Assembly: GCA_030598645.1 (NCBI GenBank)
Contig: JAUVPN010000187.1
Coordinates: forward strand, 1 to 5,704
Origin: Hyphomicrobium sp.
GTDB lineage: Bacteria; Pseudomonadota; Alphaproteobacteria; Rhizobiales; Hyphomicrobiaceae
DNA: 5,704 bases
Direction of reading: 5' to 3'
Each line of letters begins with the position of its first letter. Within the stretch, counting starts at the first letter, position 1. The notes under the pieces were generated by a model, which worked only from the letters and a program-made list of their open reading frames with translations, searched no databases and had not been told where the DNA came from. The position numbers were made by a program, and so were the translations under genes. Positions 1-4,965 of this stretch are shown here, in pieces.

Positions 1-927
1 GGCCACGAAGTGCGTGACGGCATCGCCTATCCAGTCGATTGGATCAAAATCATTTTCAATCCGAGTTTCCCCTATCGCTTTGCGCACATGTTTATCGCGG
101 CATATCTTACGACTTCGCTCGTGGTGCTGGCTGTCGGTGCGCGCTACCTCGCCCAAGGCCGCTTTACCGAAGATGCCAAGACGATGCTGCGCATGGGGCT
201 TGGTATGGTTGCTATCCTCACGCCGCTCCAAATGTACGTTGGCGATGTTTCGGGCCTCAATACCGAGAAACATCAACCTGCGAAGATTGCTGCGATTGAG
301 GCCCATTGGGATGGAAACAAGCCAGGTGACCTCGTCCTCTTTGCGATTCCTAATGAAAAGGAAGAACGCAACGACTTCGAAATCTCGATTCCCAATGGCG
401 CAAGCTGGATCATTACTAGCAAGGCGGATGGGCTCTTTCCCGGGCTCAAGGACTTTCCGCGCGATGATCGGCCCCCAGTAATTCCGGTGTTCTTTAGCTT
501 TAGGATTATGGTCGGCATGGGCGTATTGATGCTCATCGCCGGTTGGGTCGGTGCATGGTTGTGGTTTCGAGGGCGCTTGTTCACAACCAAGTGGTATCTG
601 GAGACCGTCCAATACGTTTGGCCGCTCGGCTTCATCGCTATTCTAGCTGGCTGGTATGTAACCGAGATTGGGCGTCAGCCATGGGTCGCCTACGGCATCT
701 TGCGGACGGCTGATGCGGCCTCGCCGGTTGCTCCGTCTGCGGTGCTAACAACCCTCGTCCTGTTCATTTTGGTCTACACGTGCGTCTTCGCCACGGGCAT
801 CTACTACATCAACCGCCTGATCGAGTATGGGCCCAAAGGTGCTGCCGTCGAAACGCCTGATGCGCTGCCGTCGCGGCCGCTCTCCGCGGCAGGTGAGGCG
901 GCACATGAAGCGATAGAGCAGAGGTGA
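1..927 (+). CDS. cydA: Cytochrome bd-type quinol oxidase subunit I, CIO-like, 5' partial
   Basis: Subunit I of a cytochrome bd-type ubiquinol oxidase, the inner-membrane enzyme that oxidises quinol and reduces O2 to water. The reading frame is open to base 1, so the N-terminal part (about 160 residues by comparison with E. coli CydA) lies outside the window. Numbering from the GTG at base 10 (an internal codon, not a start), I see His26 in RFAHMFIAAY, matching the heme b558 ligand His186 of E. coli; the quinol-loop motif AKIAAIEAHW with Lys92 and Glu97, matching Lys252/Glu257; Met167 in SFRIMVGMG, matching the second b558 ligand Met393; and the GRQPW signature at 221-225. About five hydrophobic helices are present. 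Lys92 to Met167 spans 75 residues against 141 in E. coli, so the Q-loop is the short type found in CioA, the cyanide-insensitive oxidase class. Cyanide insensitivity itself is only inferred. It is followed after 3 bases by subunit II. Confidence 0.96.
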   Translation, partial: GHEVRDGIAYPVDWIKIIFNPSFPYRFAHMFIAAYLTTSLVVLAVGARYLAQGRFTEDAKTMLRMGLGMVAILTPLQMYVGDVSGLNTEKHQPAKIAAIEAHWDGNKPGDLVLFAIPNEKEERNDFEISIPNGASWIITSKADGLFPGLKDFPRDDRPPVIPVFFSFRIMVGMGVLMLIAGWVGAWLWFRGRLFTTKWYLETVQYVWPLGFIAILAGWYVTEIGRQPWVAYGILRTADAASPVAPSAVLTTLVLFILVYTCVFATGIYYINRLIEYGPKGAAVETPDALPSRPLSAAGEAAHEAIEQR

Positions 928-929
928 GG
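920..929 (+). promoter_or_regulatory. Shine-Dalgarno of subunit II overlapping the subunit I stop
   Basis: AGAGGTGAGG contains GAGGTGA, a 7-base match to the 16S anti-Shine-Dalgarno, with six bases between GAGG and the ATG at 931. The TGA stop of subunit I (925-927) lies inside it. Terminating ribosomes are therefore placed directly at the next start, which fits translational coupling and equal production of the two subunits. The site also fixes the start codon of subunit II. Confidence 0.8.
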
Positions 930-930
930 C

Positions 931-1944
931 ATGGATGCAATCTCCCTATGGCTTCCGGTTGTGTGGGCTGCAATTATCGCTGTTGCTGTGGCGCTCTACG
1001 TCATCCTCGACGGTTTCGATTTGGGTATCGCCATCCTCTTTCCGCTCGCACCCAATGAGGTCCGGCGCGACCAGATGATGAACTCGGTTGCGCCCTTTTG
1101 GGATGGAAACGAGACCTGGCTGGTCCTCGGCGGCGGCGGACTATTCGTAGCCTTCCCGCAGGCCTACGCGGTGATCATGCCGGCGCTCTACCTTCCCATG
1201 ATCATCATGCTGCTTGGGCTGGTCTTCAGAGGAGTCGCATTCGAGTTTCGCTGGACCGCCAAGCCTAACCACGAATTATGGGATATCGCTTTTACTGGTG
1301 GATCAATGGTCGCAGCGTTCATGCAGGGGGTGATACTCGGCGGCATTCTGCAAGGTATCAAGGTCGAGAATGGTGTGTTCTCGGGAGGCCCGCTCGATTG
1401 GTTTGCACCGTTCCCATTCATAACTGGCCTGGCTCTGCTCGTCGGCTACGCTCTATTGGGTAGCACGTGGCTCATTATGAAGACTGAGGGCACTCTGGCC
1501 GTAGAGGCTCGTCGCTGGGCCAAGTGGTTGCTTCCGGTGGTTCTTGTGACGATGGCCATTATTAGCCTTTGGACTCCGCTCGCGTTCGATCGGATCGCCG
1601 AGCGTTGGTTCTCGTGGCCCAATATTGTTTACTTAGCACCTGTCCCGGTTGTAACGGCGTTTATCGCGCTTTTATGCTGGTATGGATTGGTCAAGGGACG
1701 CGAGGCGATGCCATTCCTTTCGACCATCGGATTGTTCTTGCTCGGCTTCCTTGGGCTCGTCATCTCAAACGCACCCTATCTCGTGCCGTCGTCAATAACA
1801 GTCTGGGATGCCGCCGCCGTTCCTGAGTCGCAGATTTTTACGCTTGTTGGCGTCCTCATAATGTTGCCGCTGATTTTAGGCTACACCGCGTTCGTCTATT
1901 GGACCTTCCGCGGCAAGGTGCGCGAAGGCGAGGGTTATCACTAG
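931..1944 (+). CDS. cydB: Cytochrome bd-type quinol oxidase subunit II
   Basis: Subunit II of the same quinol oxidase, a polytopic inner-membrane protein that pairs with subunit I and helps stabilise the hemes. It has 337 residues, in the normal range for CydB/CioB, with about eight to nine hydrophobic helices. Visible family signatures are ILDGFDLGIAILFPL at 25-39, the WDGNETWLVLGGGGLF block at 57-72 (Trp57-Asp58 in the conserved subunit II position), FRGVAFEFR at 99-107, and APYLVPSSITVWDAA at 281-295. The start ATG is supported by the overlapping GAGGTGA ribosome site three bases after the subunit I stop. The gene is intact and ends in a TAG followed by 133 bases without a gene. No small third subunit (CydX type or a DUF2474-like peptide) is recognisable downstream. 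Family membership is certain; the CIO subtype is taken from the short Q-loop of subunit I. Confidence 0.97.
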   Translation: MDAISLWLPVVWAAIIAVAVALYVILDGFDLGIAILFPLAPNEVRRDQMMNSVAPFWDGNETWLVLGGGGLFVAFPQAYAVIMPALYLPMIIMLLGLVFRGVAFEFRWTAKPNHELWDIAFTGGSMVAAFMQGVILGGILQGIKVENGVFSGGPLDWFAPFPFITGLALLVGYALLGSTWLIMKTEGTLAVEARRWAKWLLPVVLVTMAIISLWTPLAFDRIAERWFSWPNIVYLAPVPVVTAFIALLCWYGLVKGREAMPFLSTIGLFLLGFLGLVISNAPYLVPSSITVWDAAAVPESQIFTLVGVLIMLPLILGYTAFVYWTFRGKVREGEGYH

Positions 1945-1992
1945 ATCTTGTGCGCGACAGCCGCGCAATATTACCCACGCCTTGCCATCGTC

Positions 1993-2010
1993 GGCATGCA
2001 CCATCATGCC
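1993..2010. repeat. Short perfect inverted repeat downstream of cydB
   Basis: GGCATG and CATGCC (6 bp, perfect) flank the 6-base loop CACCAT, about 49 bases after the cydB stop. There is no following T-run, so it is a poor intrinsic terminator. It might be a weak mRNA end-stabilising hairpin or a protein-binding site upstream of the next gene, or chance. I see no convincing sigma-70-type promoter in the 1945-2077 gap, so read-through from cydAB into the next gene remains possible. Confidence 0.25.
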
Positions 2011-2068
2011 AGCCTATTCTATTGCGGCAACGTCTCCAATAGTCACGACCGAATGATACGGCGACCTC

Positions 2069-2072
2069 GGAG
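2069..2072 (+). promoter_or_regulatory. Shine-Dalgarno of the nuclease-like gene
   Basis: GGAG ends five bases before the ATG at 2078 (GGAGAGCGAATG). It supports this ATG as the start of the 477-residue protein. Confidence 0.6.
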
Positions 2073-2077
2073 AGCGA

Positions 2078-3511
2078 ATGTTTGGATGGTTCAAGCGCAA
2101 CGACGGATTTGAGTGGCACGACTATGTGCGCACAACGATCCTCCTGCGCCGGCGAAAACGGCGCCAGCGTGTGGTCGAGGCGGGTTACGCGGCGGTGCAT
2201 GGTGTGAAGAACGTCGGCCGGCGCGGTGCGGCTGCAAGTATCGAGGGCGTGCAGGAGCTGAGACGTGGCGCCGTCGCCGTACGTCAGCGAGGTGCCGCCA
2301 TAGGCGTAGCAGGCATGCATAACGCGCAAAATAAGGTCAGCGCGGGAGTGCTAATTTTGTGGGCTTGGACACGCGCCGTGGGAAGGCGCCTACGCAGTGG
2401 CCTAGATCTCATGTGGACATGGTTGCGCGCCGCCGGCAGGCGCCTCCGCAAGTTAGCTGCTTGGCTTTGGACGCACGGATGTGCGGGCGGTATTCGATTA
2501 GGTCAGATGCTCACAGGAACGTTTGCGTCCTGCGCTACGCGGCTGGAGCCGGTATTTGCACGTCTGCGGCAGCCGCATATTCGCACTCCGCTTGCCATTG
2601 TGGGGTTTGCCGCCATTGCTGGTGCGTTTGCCCGCATTGTTTCGAACGGAATTGATATCGACGTCGTTATTGCCGTTGTGGTCGGGTTAGTGATCCTCAG
2701 TCTCTTGTTCTTGGCGCAACGATCCGGCGGCATAAATTGGTCGAATCTGGAGTTGCGCAATAAGGTGCGTAGTGGCGGTTCCATCGGTCCGGCGGCGATT
2801 GACGCTACAGTTTTTGTCTTCGCGCTCATGCTCGCCGTCGGCGCTGTCTGGCTGTTTTGGCGAAACGTACCCTCGTTGTCAGACCTTCCAAGTCTGAGCC
2901 TTGCATCGACAAAAATAGAAGGACGCGGGGTAGCCATTTCCGGAGATACGCTGCGTGTGGCAGGCAAAACGTTGCGCCTTGATAGTATTGAGGCACCCGT
3001 GCCGGGCCAACGATGTTTGCGCGGAAAATCGCGGCGGTGGAACTGCGGGGCGTCTGCGACGGCTGCCCTGTCGCGACTCGTCCGGCGCGCGAGCGTGACG
3101 TGCGAGATTACAGGTTCAAATGATAGCAACCGTGCACTTGGCGATTGTCGCGTCGGTGAGCGAAACGTTGCTGCTGAGCTTGTGCGCAATGGGCACGTAT
3201 TTGCAATAAGTGGTTTCTTTGCGGCCTACACGGACCTCGAAGACGCTGCGCGGAATGCCAAACTTGGGATTTGGCGCGGCCAGGCGATGCGACCCTCCGA
3301 TTACCGAGCGCAAAAATGGGAGGAAGCTAAGCGCGCCGCTCCCAACGGTTGCCCTATCAAGGGCAACGTTGCGCGCGGTCGCCGCGTCTACGTTTTGCCG
3401 TGGTCGAGCGATTACGGGCGAGTAAGGATTACGCGCAGGCGCGGCGAGCGCTGGTTCTGCAGCGAAACCGAGGCGCAGGCGGCGGGATGGAAGCCTGCTG
3501 GATCGTCCTGA
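2078..3511 (+). CDS. Membrane-anchored SNase-like (thermonuclease family) protein with degenerate active site
   Basis: A 477-residue protein with several parts. Residues 1-170 are strongly basic (RRRKRRQR at 24-31) with an 18-residue W.W.RA.GRRLR repeat at 95-124. Three hydrophobic helices follow at about 171-187, 193-214 and 242-262. A staphylococcal-nuclease-like (OB-fold) domain spans about 280-405, and a small module about 424-474 contains CPIKGN and RWFCSETEAQAAGW. The positive-inside rule puts the N-terminus in the cytoplasm and the nuclease-like domain in the periplasm; that domain and the tail carry six cysteines (313, 323, 342, 357, 425, 461) that could form disulfides there. By hand alignment with staphylococcal nuclease, Asp21 (Asp290), Arg35 (Arg300) and Arg87 (Arg352) are kept. 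Catalytic Glu43 is Val308, Asp40 is Glu305, and the usual DxxGR is NDSNR. Nuclease activity is therefore doubtful. The start has a good Shine-Dalgarno. Substrate and role are unknown, and no link to the upstream oxidase is apparent. Confidence 0.85.
   Translation: MFGWFKRNDGFEWHDYVRTTILLRRRKRRQRVVEAGYAAVHGVKNVGRRGAAASIEGVQELRRGAVAVRQRGAAIGVAGMHNAQNKVSAGVLILWAWTRAVGRRLRSGLDLMWTWLRAAGRRLRKLAAWLWTHGCAGGIRLGQMLTGTFASCATRLEPVFARLRQPHIRTPLAIVGFAAIAGAFARIVSNGIDIDVVIAVVVGLVILSLLFLAQRSGGINWSNLELRNKVRSGGSIGPAAIDATVFVFALMLAVGAVWLFWRNVPSLSDLPSLSLASTKIEGRGVAISGDTLRVAGKTLRLDSIEAPVPGQRCLRGKSRRWNCGASATAALSRLVRRASVTCEITGSNDSNRALGDCRVGERNVAAELVRNGHVFAISGFFAAYTDLEDAARNAKLGIWRGQAMRPSDYRAQKWEEAKRAAPNGCPIKGNVARGRRVYVLPWSSDYGRVRITRRRGERWFCSETEAQAAGWKPAGSS
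2360..2449 (+). repeat. In-frame 18-codon tandem repeat (two copies) in the nuclease-like gene
   Basis: Two copies with an 18-codon period encode WAWTRAVGRRLR (residues 95-106) and WTWLRAAGRRLR (113-124). The DNA is also similar, sharing for example AAGGCGCCTACGC versus CAGGCGCCTCCGC. A degraded third unit may begin at WLWTHG (129-134). The Trp/Arg pattern suggests an amphipathic basic helix lying on the membrane or nucleic acid; that is inference. Confidence 0.6.
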
Positions 3512-3558
3512 TCGACTCAATTAGACAATGCGCTTGTACTGGGTGCAGAAAAGACGAC

Positions 3559-3593
3559 GCCCGCGGTCCGGGGGAAGACCGCGGGCTTAAAAA
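3559..3593 (+). terminator. GC-rich hairpin between convergent genes, probable intrinsic terminator
   Basis: GCCCGCGGTC (3559-3568) and GACCGCGGGC (3577-3586) form a perfect 10-bp stem around an 8-base loop, 47 bases after the stop of the nuclease-like gene. On the plus strand only TT follows before an A-run, so the U-tract is weak. On the minus strand the stem is followed by GTCGTCTTTT, giving a modest T-run a few bases away. Because the gene on the other side is convergent, the hairpin may serve both directions, though it lies over 200 bases beyond the protease stop. Confidence 0.65.
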
Positions 3594-3801
3594 CGTGACG
3601 CCACTAAGGGGGATAGATGGAGGGCGCCACGAGAGGAATTCATCGTAGTATTTTTCCTCTCAAATTTGCAACTTGTCGCCCGAATGGCTTTCCGGCCAGT
3701 TAAGAATTTGCCGTCAATTATAAATAGTCCTGCTTCGTATCGCGTGTGGCTATTGCGAAACCACACAACCAAGGTCGTAAACCCAAAACGTGGCCCGCCA
3801 T
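3594..3801. other. Gene-free convergent intergenic stretch with a loose inverted repeat
   Basis: This stretch lies between the hairpin and the protease stop and looks more AT-rich than the flanking genes. It holds an 8-bp perfect inverted repeat, GAGAGGAA (3631-3638) with TTCCTCTC (3654-3661), around a 15-base loop, followed at once by the palindrome CAAATTTG (3661-3668). No credible gene is present: the short open frames here lack ribosome sites and recognisable content. No tRNA or clear promoter was seen. A small RNA or a second, weak terminator cannot be excluded. Confidence 0.5.
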
Positions 3802-4836
3802 TCAGCGATCTCGGTCTTCAGCGCGGATTACAATTTCTGTCGCCCCGTCGCCGCGCACAATCGTCGCCTTGACGACCTTATCGATCCGATGCGCGTCGAG
3901 CAGGCGGAACATGTCATCGACCCCCGTTACGGCTTCCCCATCGAGACGCACAAGCAGGTCTCCTGCCTTCAAGCCTGCCTTGTCTGCCGGGCTTCTAGGC
4001 TGGACTTCACAAATGTGCACGCAGCTCTGCTGCGCGAGGCCGTTCTTGTATGCGAGCCGCGGTGGAAGCGGAATTTGCTCTGCAATGACACCAATGCGCG
4101 CCCGCAGCACGCGGCCGTGCAGCAAGATCTGTGTCAGCACATGCTGAGCTGTATTCGCCGCCACCGAGAAGCAAATGCCTTGCGCGCCAACGATCATTGC
4201 CGTGTTGATGCCGATCACCTCTCCGTGCGAGCTAGCAAGCGGTCCGCCGGAGTTTCCTGGGTTCAAGGCGGCATCCGTTTGGATCACGTCGCCGATGAGA
4301 CGCCCGTTCTGGGCGCGCAGGGATCGGCCAACGGCGCTCACGATGCCGGCCGTAACAGTGGACTGAAAACCTAAGGGATTGCCGACCGCAATCGCAATTT
4401 GGCCGGGCCGCACACTCTTGGAATCGGCGAGGCGGGCTGCGGGTAGGGTCTCGCTCGTTTCTCCACGCAACACAGCCAGATCAGAGTCAGGGTCCTTGCC
4501 CAACAGGCGGGCATAGAAATTCCTGCCATCGGAAAGCGTGATTGAAATCGGATGCGCTGTGTCGACGACATGGTGGTTGGTGAGGATAAGGCCATCCGGC
4601 GAGACGATTACGCCTGAACCCGTACCTCCGGTGGAGCGGCCGTGGCGAAGCGCGCCGTGACCGACACGGACAACGGTTGGGGCGATGACGTCGACGGCGT
4701 CAACGACGGCGCGCGAATAGGAGTCGAGTAACGAATCATCTGATCGTCTGTCATGAGCGTGCGCATCTTTATGCTCACTAGCCGCATCCGATTCGCCGAC
4801 AAAGCCGTTGCCAAGAAAACCAATGGCGTTTCGCAT
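3802..4836 (-). CDS. HtrA/Deg-type trypsin-like serine protease with one PDZ domain (S1C)
   Basis: A serine protease of the HtrA/DegP/DegS family, which degrades or senses misfolded proteins. Counted from the ATG at 4836 it has 344 residues. A protease domain at about 55-230 contains the full triad: His89 in TNHHVV, Asp119 in DPDSDLAVL and Ser196 in GNSGGPL. One PDZ domain spans about 243-340, with SPADKAGLKAGDLLVRLDG. One PDZ and this length recall DegS rather than DegP. Unlike both, the N-terminus (MRNAIGFLGNGFVGES, then a His/Asp/Ser-rich stretch) shows neither a hydrophobic anchor nor a clear signal peptide, so a cytoplasmic location is possible. An ATG at 4842 would add two residues, but GGGAG abuts it directly, whereas it sits six bases before the ATG at 4836, so I prefer the latter. 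A heat-shock-like promoter may lie upstream. The lyase-like gene precedes it on the same strand after 129 bases. Substrate unknown. Confidence 0.95.
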   Translation of the reverse strand: MRNAIGFLGNGFVGESDAASEHKDAHAHDRRSDDSLLDSYSRAVVDAVDVIAPTVVRVGHGALRHGRSTGGTGSGVIVSPDGLILTNHHVVDTAHPISITLSDGRNFYARLLGKDPDSDLAVLRGETSETLPAARLADSKSVRPGQIAIAVGNPLGFQSTVTAGIVSAVGRSLRAQNGRLIGDVIQTDAALNPGNSGGPLASSHGEVIGINTAMIVGAQGICFSVAANTAQHVLTQILLHGRVLRARIGVIAEQIPLPPRLAYKNGLAQQSCVHICEVQPRSPADKAGLKAGDLLVRLDGEAVTGVDDMFRLLDAHRIDKVVKATIVRGDGATEIVIRAEDRDR

Positions 4837-4842
4837 ACCCAT

Positions 4843-4847
4843 CTCCC
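4843..4847 (-). promoter_or_regulatory. Shine-Dalgarno deciding the protease start
   Basis: On the minus strand GGGAG is followed directly by ATG (4842), GGT and a second ATG (4836). A zero-base spacing is not workable, while six bases is near ideal. The site therefore points to the second ATG as the true start, shortening the protein by two residues. Confidence 0.6.
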
Positions 4848-4870
4848 AAGCCCGAGGTGGCGAAGATTAT

Positions 4871-4887
4871 CTCGCTCACTTAACGAG
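4871..4887. repeat. Imperfect 17-base palindrome in the protease leader
   Basis: CTCGCT-CACTT-AACGAG pairs its two 6-base arms with a single mismatch. It lies just downstream of the candidate -10 element on the minus strand, about where transcription would begin. It could be an operator or a small leader hairpin; it is short enough to be chance. Confidence 0.2.
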
Positions 4888-4890
4888 TAG

Positions 4891-4918
4891 ATATATGGGG
4901 ATTGCGTGGCATAAGAAG
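4891..4918 (-). promoter_or_regulatory. Candidate heat-shock (sigma-32/RpoH-type) promoter of the protease gene
   Basis: The minus strand has CCCCATATAT at 4900-4891, which fits the sigma-32 -10 consensus CCCCATNTA of E. coli fully. Upstream, CTTCTT at 4918-4913 matches the -35 CTTGAA at only three of six positions, and the 12-base spacer is slightly short. The implied leader of about 45-50 bases is plausible. The downstream gene being an HtrA-type protease, a class often under stress control, adds weight. The -35 is the weak point. Confidence 0.35.
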
Positions 4919-4965
4919 GAGTGATCAACACTAGGCTGCATTCAGGCATCAGGCGCTGACAAACA

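Noticed and set aside
1945..2077. Possible third oxidase subunit gene or promoter between cydB and the nuclease-like gene
   Set aside because: No short frame with a membrane helix and ribosome site is visible, and no -35/-10 pair with acceptable spacing was found.
1856..2329. 157-residue open frame on the minus strand over the cydB end and the start of the nuclease-like gene
   Set aside because: It overlaps two supported genes, its translation is low-complexity and Arg/Cys/His-rich, and it has no recognisable domain.
2503..3189. 228-residue open frame on the minus strand inside the nuclease-like gene
   Set aside because: It is antisense to recognisable membrane and SNase-like segments, and its Arg/Ser/Thr-rich composition is typical of a shadow frame in GC-rich DNA.
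3587..3772. Possible 61-residue gene on the minus strand in the intergenic region
   Set aside because: It begins at a TTG without a ribosome site, ends inside the terminator region and has no recognisable content.
3790..4374. 194-residue open frame on the plus strand
   Set aside because: It lies antisense to the HtrA-type protease, whose triad and PDZ domain are unmistakable; there is no domain or ribosome-site support.
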